From the NCBI GenBank assembly GCA_036489775.1, contig DASXFC010000012.1, positions 15,540 through 79,539 of the forward strand: DNA of 64,000 bases. The letters run 5' to 3'. The stretch comes from Bog-473 sp036489775 (lineage in GTDB: Bacteria; Actinomycetota; Acidimicrobiia; Acidimicrobiales; RAAP-2). The notes under the pieces were generated by a model. That model searched no databases, had not been told where the DNA came from, and saw only the letters and a program-made list of their open reading frames with translations. The translations under genes and the position numbers were made by a program. Positions 42,576-51,751 of this stretch are shown here, piece by piece. Within the stretch, counting starts at the first letter, position 1. Each line of letters starts with the position of its first letter.

Positions 42576-43037
42576 TCAGGCGATGTCCTTGAACACGGAG
42601 GTGCTCGTCTTCGTTTCCTCGGCCATCGGGAAGTTGAAACCGCACTTGGGGCAGGGTTCGGCCAGGGTTTTCAGTTCGGCCGCCAGGTCGTACTCCTTGT
42701 CCTGCAGCGTGCCGCAGGTCGGGCAGATACGCAGGAGCCTGGTACCCACCAGCTCGAAGTTGGAGATGATGTCCTCCATGATGGCCCCGTTGGCCGCCCA
42801 CTCCTTGGCGTGCTTGTGATACGTGTCCATGTGCCAGTCGTTCACCGCTTCTTTGCTGCCCCACATGGAGATCTCGTTGTACCAACCGGGCTCGTCGGGG
42901 TGCTCCCACCAGGTCAGGTGGATGAAGCCCGGCTTGTTCATCAGATGGTGCCGCACGTCGCTGAACACCGTGCGGAACTTGTCGTAGGCATCGGGGCTCG
43001 AGAACCGAACGCGCTGCATGCTGAGGTAGATACCCAT
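42576..43037 (-). CDS. ABM-type monooxygenase-like domain with C-terminal zinc ribbon
   Basis: This encodes 153 residues from the ATG at 43037, with AAAGGAAG upstream; an earlier start six codons back is less likely. Residues 1-95 have the ferredoxin-like ABM pattern (YDKFRTVFSDVRHHLMNKPGF, HPDEPGWYNEISMW). Residues 105-132 contain two Cys pairs (CPTC and CPKC), a rubredoxin-type zinc or iron knuckle. The combination is uncommon. It sits 24 bases after the Usp-like gene and is probably the last gene of the amine-cluster arm. Confidence 0.7.
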   Translation of the reverse strand: MGIYLSMQRVRFSSPDAYDKFRTVFSDVRHHLMNKPGFIHLTWWEHPDEPGWYNEISMWGSKEAVNDWHMDTYHKHAKEWAANGAIMEDIISNFELVGTRLLRICPTCGTLQDKEYDLAAELKTLAEPCPKCGFNFPMAEETKTSTSVFKDIA

Positions 43038-43061
43038 CCGTTCTTCCTTTCTCAATTCCGA

Positions 43062-43583
43062 TTACGGAGTGACGCCCTCGACAACCACCCCGGATCCGAG
43101 CTTGCGCGACACCTCCTTGACGATGTCGCCCTCGACCAGTTCACGCCACTTCTTCTTCTGCGGAGTGCGGACCAGGACGACATGTTCGGCCCCACGGGCC
43201 CGCGCCGCCTCGGCAATGGTCTTGACCGGCTTGCGCGAGGCCGCCAGTTGACCCCAGGCCTGAATCCCGGACCTTTCGACCATCCGGATGGCTTTCTCCA
43301 CCTGCTCCTTCTGGGCTGCCATCTCCTTGCGGGTCGGCATCAGCCCGGGGTTGGGCAGCCCCATGGACGATCCGTAGATGCGGGCGATGGTAATGACGGC
43401 CACCGGCCCACCGTCGCTCAGAGAGACCGCTCGCTTGACCGCAGACGGTGGAATCGGATCGCCGTAAGGGGCGGCGATGAGGACCTTGGCTGCCTGAGTC
43501 GGCTGTTTGTCGAATTTCCGACGCCCGAAGTTCCGACGGATCGGACTCGCCCCAGGCCGGTCCGCCACTGAGGCCACGCTCAT
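43062..43583 (-). CDS. Universal-stress-protein-like protein
   Basis: This encodes 173 residues, overlapping the permease stop as ATGA. After a basic tail, KVLIAAPYGDPIPPSAVKRAVSL and VAVITIARIYG resemble UspA strands, and GAEHVVLVRTP matches the late Usp helix-strand. The nucleotide-binding G-x2-G-x9-G-S motif is not intact. Usp-like proteins next to amino-acid permeases often bind and tune them. A second Usp protein is encoded at 52526-53014. Confidence 0.7.
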   Translation of the reverse strand: MSVASVADRPGASPIRRNFGRRKFDKQPTQAAKVLIAAPYGDPIPPSAVKRAVSLSDGGPVAVITIARIYGSSMGLPNPGLMPTRKEMAAQKEQVEKAIRMVERSGIQAWGQLAASRKPVKTIAEAARARGAEHVVLVRTPQKKKWRELVEGDIVKEVSRKLGSGVVVEGVTP

Positions 43584-45184
43584 AGGTCGGTGTCCGACAT
43601 GGTCGAGATCGTCGGCATGGCCGCCGCCGTCTCAGTTTTGGTGGCCAGGTGGGGCTCCGCCATCCCGGCCAGATCGATCCCACCCGGTGAACCGATCACC
43701 AGGGGCATGTCGTCCCCATCGGTGATGCCGAGCCGCTTGTCGCTCATCTTGCGCCACCAGTAGAGCGGAACGTAGGCCAGGACGATCACGATGCCCAGGA
43801 AGTAGAGGAAGTGTCCCTGACCGGGACCAACCACAATGTCGGGCGAGTTGAAACCACCGACGATGTAGTCAAAGGTCAGGAAAAGGCCGCAGGCCAAGGC
43901 CACCCACTTGAAGAATTCCGGCAACCGGAATGGACTGATCCGGTGGGGCTGGAACTGCCTCATCAGGAAGTACCCGTAGAGCGACGCGGCCACGGCGACG
44001 ATGTAGCCCACGTTCGAGAAGATGTAGATGCGAACGGGCGAGCCGAACAGCCCCACCAACATGGCGCAGATGACGTTGAAGATCATGGCCCGATCGGGCA
44101 CGTGGTGCTTGTTCTGGTGCATGAAGAAGCGAGGCAGCAGCCTGTCCTCGGACGCCTGGAACAGTGAGCGGGCCACTCCCATGATGGCGTTGAGCACCGA
44201 AAGAAGCAGGGCGAAGATCAGCGGGATGCCGATGAGGTACTTGACCCAGCCGGCATTGCCGAAGATGCGGTCGCAGAAGCTGGTGTAAAGGGTCAGGGGG
44301 TCGGCTGACTTGAGCGACGCACCGAGCACCCCGACGAACACCACTGCCGTCGCGATGTAGATGAAGACGCCGTAAAGACCCTCGGCGGTCAGCGCGATCT
44401 TGGCGTCTCGAGCCGGGTCCCGGCACTCACCGATGTAGCAGGCGGCCGCCTCCATGGCGATGGCGTTCCACGAGATGACGAATATCCAGCCCAGGAAGAA
44501 CACCGTCCCGGCCGTCTTGGCGTCGGCGTAGTGGAAACCCGACAGGTTGGAAATATGGAAGCTACTGGGCTTGAACACCGGGAGGAAGACGAGCAGCGTC
44601 AAGGGAATCATGGAGACAACGCCGAGAATGGTGGCAAAGGTGGCACCCAGCCGTATCCCCATGTAGCAGGGTATGAAGAGCAGGAGCAGCCCGAAGAACG
44701 TGATCAGGAGCACGCCGACCGAGACGGGTGACCCGATCGAGCCCAGGGGGGACAGGCTCTTTCCCAATGGAACGTGAAACAGAACAGCGATGTAGCCGGC
44801 AGCCAGCAACATGTTGATCGGGGCCACGGGAAACCACCCGAGCCAGTAACCCCATCCGGACACTCCACCGATGTGTTTGGCCGTGGTTTTGCCCAGCGGC
44901 TGAAAACTCTCATAGGCATACGACGGCATGCCACCGGTGCGATGCGGCAAGAGTGCGGCCAGCTCACCCATGCACAAACACACGATCAGGCCGATCACCA
45001 CGACGAGAGCGATCGCCGGAATGGCCGCTGCCCCCATGGACTGCACGGCGAACGGCACGATGCCGGTGACCAAGATGGTGCCAGCCAAGCCGATGACAAA
45101 GGCACCCCACCAGTTAGTGCCCCTCGATAGCGAGGTGGCGACCTCGCCGGGTGGGCCGCTCACCACGGTCCCTTCTTCACTCAT
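43580..45184 (-). CDS. APC-superfamily amino acid/amine permease
   Basis: This encodes 534 residues with about 12 membrane helices. The start region TNWWGAFVIGLAGTILVTGI and CMGELAALLPHRTGGMPSYAYESF match the first helices of APC transporters, including the unwound G-x-G substrate segment. It lies between the GlnT/GmaS-like ligase and the Usp gene, so it probably imports the amine or amino acid handled by that ligase. Close relatives include ethanolamine and polyamine permeases, but specificity cannot be read. Confidence 0.88.
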   Translation of the reverse strand: MSEEGTVVSGPPGEVATSLSRGTNWWGAFVIGLAGTILVTGIVPFAVQSMGAAAIPAIALVVVIGLIVCLCMGELAALLPHRTGGMPSYAYESFQPLGKTTAKHIGGVSGWGYWLGWFPVAPINMLLAAGYIAVLFHVPLGKSLSPLGSIGSPVSVGVLLITFFGLLLLFIPCYMGIRLGATFATILGVVSMIPLTLLVFLPVFKPSSFHISNLSGFHYADAKTAGTVFFLGWIFVISWNAIAMEAAACYIGECRDPARDAKIALTAEGLYGVFIYIATAVVFVGVLGASLKSADPLTLYTSFCDRIFGNAGWVKYLIGIPLIFALLLSVLNAIMGVARSLFQASEDRLLPRFFMHQNKHHVPDRAMIFNVICAMLVGLFGSPVRIYIFSNVGYIVAVAASLYGYFLMRQFQPHRISPFRLPEFFKWVALACGLFLTFDYIVGGFNSPDIVVGPGQGHFLYFLGIVIVLAYVPLYWWRKMSDKRLGITDGDDMPLVIGSPGGIDLAGMAEPHLATKTETAAAMPTISTMSDTDL

Positions 45185-45251
45185 GTCTCTCTCCTCGGTG
45201 GTTGGGGTTGCACTGGACTTGCTGGACGATTGACCGGCACGAACGAGCTAC

Positions 45252-46631
45252 TCAGATGGCCTGGAGGTACCGGTCGAGTTCCCACTGCGTGATCTCGGTA
45301 TGGGACGAGCGCACCTCGTTCCGCTTGGTGGCGACGAAGTAGTCGACGTAGTCACCGCCGGGCGTCTTGCCCAACCCGTCACGGAGCACGTCGTCGGCTT
45401 CGAGGTGTTCGAGTGCGTGCCACAAGGTCATCGGCATCGCGTGCAATCCGCGGTCGGCCGCCGCCTCCTCGGACAGTGTGAGCAGGTTCAGGTCGCAGGG
45501 ATCACCGGGATCGACCTGGCGCTCCATGCCATCGAGGCCGGCCGCGACAATGGCGCTCAGGGCCAGATACGGATTGGCCGAGCCGTCGATGCACCGATCC
45601 TCGACCCGTCCCGGGTCAGGCACCCGCAACATGTGGGTCCGGTCGTTGCCGCCGTAGGTGGCATACGCAGGCGACCAGGCCGCCCCTGAGTCCGGGGCCG
45701 CACTGGCCAGTCGCTTGTAGGAGTTGATGGTTGGGCAAGTCACGGCGGTGAGAGCTTGGGCATGCTCGAGCAGCCCGCCGATGAACGAATAGCCCAGCGC
45801 CGACATGCCCAGTCCTCGGGCATCGGCCGCATCGGCGAAGAGTTCGGTGTCCCCGTCCCACAGGCTCAGGTGCATGTGCAGGCCGTTACCAGTGAGATGG
45901 GCGAAGGGCTTGGGCATGAAGGTGGCCAACATGCCGGCCTCGGCGGCCAGGCTGTGCACCATGTAGCGGAAGACGATGACCCGGTCGGCCGTCGTCATGG
46001 GATCGGCATACTTGAAGTTCTGCTCGAACTGGCCGTTGGCGTCCTCGTGATCGTTGGCGTAGTTGGACCACCCGAGCGTGTTGAGGTGGCGCGACACCGT
46101 GGTCAGGTGGTCGTACATCCGGGTCAGCGCCCGGGCGTCGTAACAGGGGGCTTTGGCCGTGTCCTGGGGATCGGCCACGCAGATGGAACCGTCGGCCTGG
46201 CGCTTCACCAGGAAGTACTCGACCTCGGCACCGACCTTGAGCGAATACCCGGCGGCGGCCAAACGTTCGAGCTGTTGCCGCAGGATCACTCGAGGTGCGT
46301 AGGGCCAGGGCTCGCCGAGCACGTGGGGGTCGCACTGGATGATGCCCAGACCCGGCCGCCACGGGGCCGGCATGTAGGAGGACAGGTCCGGCATGGCCAG
46401 CAGGTCGGGGGACGACGGCATCTGCCCCATCGGGCCAGCGGCGAACCCGGCGAAGCCGGCACCGTCGGACAGCAACCCGTCGATGGCCGAGGTCGGCACC
46501 AGCTTGGCGCAGGGTTTCCCGTTCAGGTCCACGAACATGGCGAAGAGGAACTCGACGCCGTCACGTTCACAGGCGGCGCGCAGGTCGTCCCCGCTGGTGA
46601 TGTCCGCTATGCCGTTCTCGGTTGTAACCAT
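45252..46631 (-). CDS. Glutamine-synthetase-family ligase, type III GlnT/GmaS-like
   Basis: This encodes 459 residues from the ATG at 46631. Active-site segments are intact: GAEVEYFL, DHEDANGQFEQNF, GNGLHMHLSLWD, NSYKRL and the late RVEDR. DHEDANGQFE in place of the usual glutamine-synthetase sequence is typical of GlnT and of gamma-glutamylmethylamide synthetase GmaS. It would join glutamate to ammonia, methylamine, ethanolamine or another amine using ATP. The neighbouring permease, split glutamate synthase and sarcosine-oxidase-like gene favour an amine substrate. It is divergent from the gene at 46885. Confidence 0.85.
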   Translation of the reverse strand: MVTTENGIADITSGDDLRAACERDGVEFLFAMFVDLNGKPCAKLVPTSAIDGLLSDGAGFAGFAAGPMGQMPSSPDLLAMPDLSSYMPAPWRPGLGIIQCDPHVLGEPWPYAPRVILRQQLERLAAAGYSLKVGAEVEYFLVKRQADGSICVADPQDTAKAPCYDARALTRMYDHLTTVSRHLNTLGWSNYANDHEDANGQFEQNFKYADPMTTADRVIVFRYMVHSLAAEAGMLATFMPKPFAHLTGNGLHMHLSLWDGDTELFADAADARGLGMSALGYSFIGGLLEHAQALTAVTCPTINSYKRLASAAPDSGAAWSPAYATYGGNDRTHMLRVPDPGRVEDRCIDGSANPYLALSAIVAAGLDGMERQVDPGDPCDLNLLTLSEEAAADRGLHAMPMTLWHALEHLEADDVLRDGLGKTPGGDYVDYFVATKRNEVRSSHTEITQWELDRYLQAI

Positions 46632-46695
46632 TGGCTGACCGCCTCTCGCTTGCTGTTGCTCTGTCAGCCCCCCATGTCAACGATGTTGCACCATG

Positions 46696-46715
46696 GGAAA
46701 CACTCGATGGTTTCC
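46696..46715. promoter_or_regulatory. GGAAAC-N8-GTTTCC inverted repeat, candidate XRE-cupin operator
   Basis: A perfect 6-bp inverted repeat with an 8-base spacer lies in the divergent region between the ligase gene and the PPOX-like gene, about 65 bases from the ligase start. The same GTTTCC core recurs at the other end of the cluster (53060 and 53101), which suggests one regulator for both. Confidence 0.5.
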
Positions 46716-46793
46716 GAGTTGTTGCGAAATGTTGCCGGCCTGTTAACTCCGCCCGCTTCATCCGACTTGTTCACTGTTATTTGACTTTGTTTC

Positions 46794-46822
46794 TTGACAG
46801 GCAACAGTCTCCCGTCATAATT
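46794..46822 (+). promoter_or_regulatory. Promoter of the rightward amine-cluster operon
   Basis: TTGACA (46794-46799) is followed after 16-17 bases by CATAAT/ATAATT (46816-46822), a close match to the housekeeping consensus. The start codon of the first gene is about 60 bases downstream. The -35 is part of TTGACAGGCAACAG, which recurs inverted with one or two changes at 53099-53112. Confidence 0.7.
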
Positions 46823-46884
46823 GCTTCAACCGATTGCCTGACCCCCCGGGGGTAGTCGGTCCTTCGATGAAAGGGAGCGCACCC

Positions 46885-47559
46885 GTGAGCGAGCCGGTTT
46901 CGGACCGTACGACGCTCCATCGCTATGCCCATCGGGCCGCCTATGACCGGGAGACCATCGACGCCATCCTCGACGAGGGGATGGTGTGCCACGTCGGGGT
47001 CACCACCGACGCCGGGTACCCCGTCGTGATCCCGCTGGCCTACGGCCGTGTCGGCGACGACGTCTATCTGCACGGCTCAGCCGCCAGCCGGCTCTTCCGT
47101 CAGTCCCGAGAGGAGGGGATCGAGATCTGCATGACCGTGACCTTCGTCGATGGCGTGGTGGTGGCCCGCTCCACTTACAACACCGACATCAACTACCGCT
47201 CGGTGGTGATCATCGGCAGCGCCACCGAGGTCAAGGACCTCGAGGAGAAGCGGGTCGGCCTCGACGCCATGGTCGACCACATCATCCCTGGACGCAGCCT
47301 CGAGGCCCGGTCACCGACTGAGAAGGAGCTGCGGAGCACCATGCTGCTCAAGCTCCCGCTCACCGAGTCCTCAGCCAAGGTCCGGACCGGCTTCCCGCTC
47401 GATGAGGAGGAGGACTACGCCCTCGATATCTGGGCTGGTGTCGTCCCCTGCGCCATCACCTATGCACCACCGATCCCCGATCCGGCCCTGGACAAGCCGA
47501 TCGAGCCGCCGACCTACGTGAGGGATTACCGCCGAGCCCCGGCCCTGGCCGAGGGATAA
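46885..47559 (+). CDS. Pyridoxamine 5'-phosphate oxidase-like flavin-binding protein
   Basis: This encodes 224 residues from a GTG at 46885, chosen because AAAGGGAG lies 7 bases upstream; an ATG at 46867 overlaps that site. The split beta-barrel pattern (GMVCHVGVTTDAGYPVVIPLAYGRVGDDVYLHGSA) is that of the PPOX/NimA-related family, which binds FMN, F420 or heme. YNTDINYRSVVIIGSATEV continues the barrel. It is the first gene of the arm carrying the split glutamate synthase. Its reaction is unknown, and it may detoxify or reduce an intermediate. Confidence 0.8.
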   Translation: MSEPVSDRTTLHRYAHRAAYDRETIDAILDEGMVCHVGVTTDAGYPVVIPLAYGRVGDDVYLHGSAASRLFRQSREEGIEICMTVTFVDGVVVARSTYNTDINYRSVVIIGSATEVKDLEEKRVGLDAMVDHIIPGRSLEARSPTEKELRSTMLLKLPLTESSAKVRTGFPLDEEEDYALDIWAGVVPCAITYAPPIPDPALDKPIEPPTYVRDYRRAPALAEG

Positions 47560-47572
47560 GGGAGAAGACCAC

Positions 47573-48481
47573 ATGTGTGGAGTCATCGGGCTCCTGATCC
47601 GCGACCCTGAGCTCGAGCCGATGTTGGGCTCGATGCTGGTGCCGATGATCGAGGCACTCGACGAGCGAGGTCCCGATTCGTCTGGGATCGCGGTGTACGA
47701 CGACAGTGAGGGCAGGCACGGCGACGGCGACGCACCGGTACGAATTTCGCTCGGCAGCGACGTCGAGGTGGACTGGATGTCGCTCGGGTGCGACCTGCTC
47801 GATGCCATCGGGACCACGGCCCACTTGGAGCCCTTCGGCGCCGGCTTGGTGATCGAGGTGCCGCCCGTGGCAGTCGACGGCCTCCTCGGCACCTTGGGGT
47901 CCCGTCCCGAAGTCAAGGTCCTGGGCTCGGGGCTCCATCTGCGAGTCCTGAAGGACACCGGTCACCCGACCGAGACCTGTACCCGTTACGGCATCGCCAA
48001 CTGGCGCGGTTACCTGGCGGTGGCCCACACCCGGATGGCGACCGAGTCGGCCGTCACGGTGCTGCACTCCCATCCGTTTGTCCCGGCCAAGGACCTCTGC
48101 GTCGTCCACAACGGATCGTTCTCGAACTACGCCACCATGCGCCGCCACCTCCGCGCCGAAGGGGTGACCTTCGATTCCGACAACGACTCTGAAGTGGCGG
48201 CGCGCTTCCTGGCGACTCGTCTCGAAGCGGGCGACGACCTCGAAGAGGCCACCCGCTGGGTCATGAAAGAGATGGATGGCTTCTTCACCCTGGTCATCAC
48301 CAGCGACCGCGCCATGTCGGTGGTGCGCGATGCCTTCGCGTGCAAGCCGGCCGTGGTGGCCGAGATGCCCGGGTACATCGCAGTGGCCTCCGAGTACCGG
48401 GCCCTGGCCGAACTGCCTGACATCGGGCAGGCCATCGTCTTCGAGCCTCAACCCGAGGAGGTCTACACATGGACCCGCTGA
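47573..48481 (+). CDS. Glutamine amidotransferase module of a split glutamate synthase (GlxB/MgsA-like)
   Basis: This encodes 302 residues. Cys2 in MCGVIG is the Ntn-type nucleophile of class II amidotransferases. HTRMATES and HNGSFSNY are the glutamine-binding segments. In ordinary glutamate synthase this forms the N-terminal third of GltB; here it is a separate gene followed by the GXGXG and FMN modules. In methylotrophs the same three proteins make N-methylglutamate synthase. The gene overlaps the next by 13 bases. Confidence 0.87.
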   Translation: MCGVIGLLIRDPELEPMLGSMLVPMIEALDERGPDSSGIAVYDDSEGRHGDGDAPVRISLGSDVEVDWMSLGCDLLDAIGTTAHLEPFGAGLVIEVPPVAVDGLLGTLGSRPEVKVLGSGLHLRVLKDTGHPTETCTRYGIANWRGYLAVAHTRMATESAVTVLHSHPFVPAKDLCVVHNGSFSNYATMRRHLRAEGVTFDSDNDSEVAARFLATRLEAGDDLEEATRWVMKEMDGFFTLVITSDRAMSVVRDAFACKPAVVAEMPGYIAVASEYRALAELPDIGQAIVFEPQPEEVYTWTR

Positions 48482-49161
48482 ACTGCGATGTGCTGGGGAC
48501 GACCGGGGTCAACCGGGCCCTGCGCGCCACACCCGAGGGCGAACCGGCGCTGGTGACCCATCCACGTGGTCGCCATAACCTGGCCGTCGGCCTGTCGGCG
48601 CCCGCATCGATCACCATCGATGGCAACGCCGGCTACTTCCTCGGTGGTTTGGGCGGCGGGGCCGGTGGGAGGGGGCCCGACATCGTCGTCAACGGGTTCG
48701 TGGGCTGGTCGGTCGGAGAGAACCTGATGGGAGGCACCATCCGGGTCAAGGGCAGCGCCTCGCAGAGTGCGGGCTCGAGTGCCCGGGGCGGCCGGATCAT
48801 CATCGAGGGAGACGCCTCGTTGCGGGCCGGGATCTCACTCAAAGGTGGCACGCTCCTCATCGCCGGAGATGCCGGCGCCATGAGCGGCTTCATGGCTCAA
48901 GCCGGCACCATCCTGATCGGTGGCAATGCCGGCCACGGCCTGGGGGACTCCCTTTACGAAGCCGTGATCTACGTGGGAGGCAGCATCGCCTCTCTCGGCG
49001 CCGACGCCGTGGTGGAGGAGATGACCGATGACGACGTCCTGGTGGTCAAACGACTGATCGAAGAGAGCGGGTTCGACCACGTCGATCCCCACCAGGTGAC
49101 CCGGGTGGCCTCAGCCCGGCAGCTGTACCACTTCTCGACGCATCACCACGGGTCCTACTGA
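48469..49161 (+). CDS. GXGXG beta-helix module of a split glutamate synthase (GlxC/MgsB-like)
   Basis: This encodes 230 residues. Regular G-x-G-x-x-x-G turns (GGLGGGAGGRGPDIVVNG, GGTIRVKGSASQSAG, GGTLLIAGDAGAMSG, GGTILIGGNAGHG) mark the right-handed beta-helix that forms the C-terminal domain of GltB. It has no catalytic residues and holds the two active modules together. It overlaps the upstream gene by 13 bases and shares TGATG with the next. Confidence 0.87.
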   Translation: MDPLNCDVLGTTGVNRALRATPEGEPALVTHPRGRHNLAVGLSAPASITIDGNAGYFLGGLGGGAGGRGPDIVVNGFVGWSVGENLMGGTIRVKGSASQSAGSSARGGRIIIEGDASLRAGISLKGGTLLIAGDAGAMSGFMAQAGTILIGGNAGHGLGDSLYEAVIYVGGSIASLGADAVVEEMTDDDVLVVKRLIEESGFDHVDPHQVTRVASARQLYHFSTHHHGSY

Positions 49162-50507
49162 TGACGGATCCGAATGCGACACCATCCAATCAGAGCTTCC
49201 CGCCCGAAGTGATCGCCCGGGTGCACGAGATGGCGGATAGCGGCCAGTATCCGATTCGCGGTCTGGGCGCCCGGCGAAAGCTGCCCACGTTCGACGACTT
49301 GGTCTTCCTCACCGCCTCGGTTTCCCGCTACCCCCTCGAGGGCTACCGCGAGCGCTGCGAGACCCGCACCGTGCTCGGGGCGCGCCATGGGGCACGACCC
49401 ATCGAGCTCGAGATTCCCATCACCATCGCCGGCATGAGCTTCGGCGCGCTGTCGGCCACCGCCAAGGAGGCGCTCGGTCGGGCCGCCACCGAAGTCGGCA
49501 CCTCGACCACCACCGGGGACGGTGGCATGACACCCGAGGAGCGCAAGGCCTCCGCCCTCCTGGTGTACCAGGTACTCCCCTCCCGCTACGGATTCGATCC
49601 CGCCGACCTGCGCCAGGCCGACGCGGTCGAGATCGTGGTGGGACAGGGGGCCAAACCCGGCGGCGGCGGCATGCTGCTCGGGCAGAAGGTGAACGAGCGG
49701 GTGGCCGCCATGCGGACCTTGCCGCCCGGCATCGACCAGCGCTCGGCCAGCCGGCACCCCGATTGGGTCGGACCGGACGATCTGCGGATCAAGATCCAGG
49801 AACTGCGCGAAGCCACGGACTGGTCGGTCCCCGTCTACGTCAAGGTGGGCGCCACCCGGGTCGACCACGACGTGAAACTGGCGGTGGCCGCCGGTGCCGA
49901 TGTGGTGGTGGTCGACGGCATGCAGGGCGGGACCGCCGCCACCCAGGACGTCTTCATCGAGCACGCCGGCATCCCCACGTTGCCGGCGGTCCGGATGGCC
50001 TCCGAAGCCCTGGCCGAGGTCGGCGCCCAGGGCGAGGTCCAACTCATCGTCTCGGGCGGGATCCGTTCTGGGGCCGATGTGGCCAAGGCGCTGGCCTTGG
50101 GGGCCGATGCCGTGTCCATCGGCGTGGCGGCCCTGCTGGCCCTGGGCTGCAATCGAGGCTCCTACCTCGACGCCGCCGGTCACCCGGTTGACGTGACGGC
50201 TGATTACGCGCGCTTGGGGACCCGCCCCGGTCACTGTGCCCATTGCCACACTGGCCGGTGCCCGGTGGGTATCACCACCCAGGACCCTGTCCTCGAGGCC
50301 CGGCTGAGTTCCGATGGTGCGGCGACCGCGGTGGCCAATTACCTCCGGGCCATCACCATGGAAGTGACCGCGCTGGCCCGAGCCTGCGGCAAGTCGAGCG
50401 TGCACCACCTCGAGCCGGAGGACCTGGCGGCCTTGACGGTCGAGGCGGCCGCCATGGCCCGGGTCCCCCTGGCTGGCACCGACTGGATTCCCGGCTACCC
50501 GCGATGA
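49161..50507 (+). CDS. FMN/iron-sulfur module of a split glutamate synthase (GlxD/MgsC-like)
   Basis: This encodes 448 residues. The FMN barrel segments are clear (ITIAGMSFGALSATAKEALGRAA, QGAKPGGGGMLLGQKV, VKVGATRVDHDVKLAVAAGADVVVVDGMQGGTAAT, SGGIRSGADVAKALALGADAVSIG). CNRG followed by CAHCHTGRCPVG supplies the three-cysteine site for the 3Fe-4S cluster. It would reduce the imine of 2-oxoglutarate with ammonia, or with an amine in N-methylglutamate synthase. The next gene starts within its stop (ATGA). Confidence 0.9.
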   Translation: MTDPNATPSNQSFPPEVIARVHEMADSGQYPIRGLGARRKLPTFDDLVFLTASVSRYPLEGYRERCETRTVLGARHGARPIELEIPITIAGMSFGALSATAKEALGRAATEVGTSTTTGDGGMTPEERKASALLVYQVLPSRYGFDPADLRQADAVEIVVGQGAKPGGGGMLLGQKVNERVAAMRTLPPGIDQRSASRHPDWVGPDDLRIKIQELREATDWSVPVYVKVGATRVDHDVKLAVAAGADVVVVDGMQGGTAATQDVFIEHAGIPTLPAVRMASEALAEVGAQGEVQLIVSGGIRSGADVAKALALGADAVSIGVAALLALGCNRGSYLDAAGHPVDVTADYARLGTRPGHCAHCHTGRCPVGITTQDPVLEARLSSDGAATAVANYLRAITMEVTALARACGKSSVHHLEPEDLAALTVEAAAMARVPLAGTDWIPGYPR

Positions 50508-51700
50508 GTGGCAAACCGGTCAGCGCCGATGTGGTCATCATCGGTGGAGGCGTCACCGGGCTCAGCACCGCCCGCGCCCTGGTGGAGCGGGGCGTCACCG
50601 ATGTCGTTGTCATCGAGCGCGACGTGGTGGGTTCGGGCGGCAGTGGCAAATCCAGCGGCATCGTCCGCTGTCATTACGGCGTGCGATCGCTCGCCGCCAT
50701 GGCCTGGCACTCATTGCCCGTCCTCTCCAACGCCGACGACGTGCTCGGTGCGGCCTCGGGCTTCCACAACACCGGCTATGTGGTCGGTGTCGGCATCGAG
50801 AACATCGGCGCGCTCAGGGCCAATGTCGCCATGCATCGCAGTGTCGGTATCGAGGTGGACCTGGTGGATCACGACACCGTGCAGGCCATGTGGCCCACCG
50901 CCAGCCTCGAGGACTTTGCTGAATTCGCGTACGAGCCACAGGGAGGCTACGGCGACGGTCATCAGACCGCCCTGGCCTTCGGCGTGGCAGCTCGCCGCGG
51001 CGGCGCACGCCTGCGCCAGCAGTGCGCCGCCGCCGGCCTCGTGATGACCGGTGACCGGGTCACCGGTGTGCGGCTGGGCGACGGGACGGTGGTCAGCGGG
51101 GCTGACGTCGTCCTGGCGGCCGGACCGTGGTCGGTGCCCTTGGCCGCCAGCGTCGGTATCGACCTCCCGATCCGGGCGCAACGGGCCCAGATCCTGCTGG
51201 TCGATCCGGGTGCGCCAGTGATCGGTGTCCCGGTGTTCTCGGACTTGGTCTCGCTCCAGTACATCCGTCTCGAGGGAACCAATTCGTTGCTGGTGGGTGA
51301 CAGCGACCACTCCCATCCGGAATGGTCCGATCCCGACCAGTACCGCCAGCGGGTGACCGACGACGAATTGCTCTACTCGATTCCCAAGTTCGAGCACCGC
51401 TTCCCCGGGTTGAGCGGGGCCCGGCTCACTTCCTCCTATGCCGGTTGTTACGACGTCACTCCGGACTACAACCCGATCATCTCGGCCGGTCCGCGTCCCG
51501 GATTGTGGTTGTGTGCCGGTTTCTCGGGGCACGGCTACAAGATCTCGCCGGCCGTAGGGGAGCTCATGGCCGACCTCATCCTCGATGGCCGCAGCCGCCA
51601 TTCCGACGTCGACGCCCACGATTTCCGCTGGTCCCGGTTCGGCGAAGAGGATCCCCTGGTCAGCCCCAATCCGTACGTCGGCGCAGGCCAGATGCGCTGA
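50504..51700 (+). CDS. FAD-dependent oxidoreductase, sarcosine-oxidase-beta/MgdA-like
   Basis: This encodes 398 residues from the ATG at 50504, overlapping the previous stop. GGGVTGLSTARAL (residues 13-25) is the FAD site; GSGGSGKSSGIVRCHYG resembles the second FAD contact of SoxB-type oxidases; the C-terminus has GFSGHGYKISPAVGELMADLI. These amine oxidases demethylate sarcosine, N-methylglutamate or similar secondary amines. The other subunits of sarcosine oxidase or N-methylglutamate dehydrogenase are absent here, so it acts alone or with distant genes. Confidence 0.87.
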   Translation: MSGKPVSADVVIIGGGVTGLSTARALVERGVTDVVVIERDVVGSGGSGKSSGIVRCHYGVRSLAAMAWHSLPVLSNADDVLGAASGFHNTGYVVGVGIENIGALRANVAMHRSVGIEVDLVDHDTVQAMWPTASLEDFAEFAYEPQGGYGDGHQTALAFGVAARRGGARLRQQCAAAGLVMTGDRVTGVRLGDGTVVSGADVVLAAGPWSVPLAASVGIDLPIRAQRAQILLVDPGAPVIGVPVFSDLVSLQYIRLEGTNSLLVGDSDHSHPEWSDPDQYRQRVTDDELLYSIPKFEHRFPGLSGARLTSSYAGCYDVTPDYNPIISAGPRPGLWLCAGFSGHGYKISPAVGELMADLILDGRSRHSDVDAHDFRWSRFGEEDPLVSPNPYVGAGQMR

Positions 51701-51751
51701 TGCAGCCCCCGTGGGTGGTTCGAGCGAGGGCGCGGCCTATATTGAGCCGTC

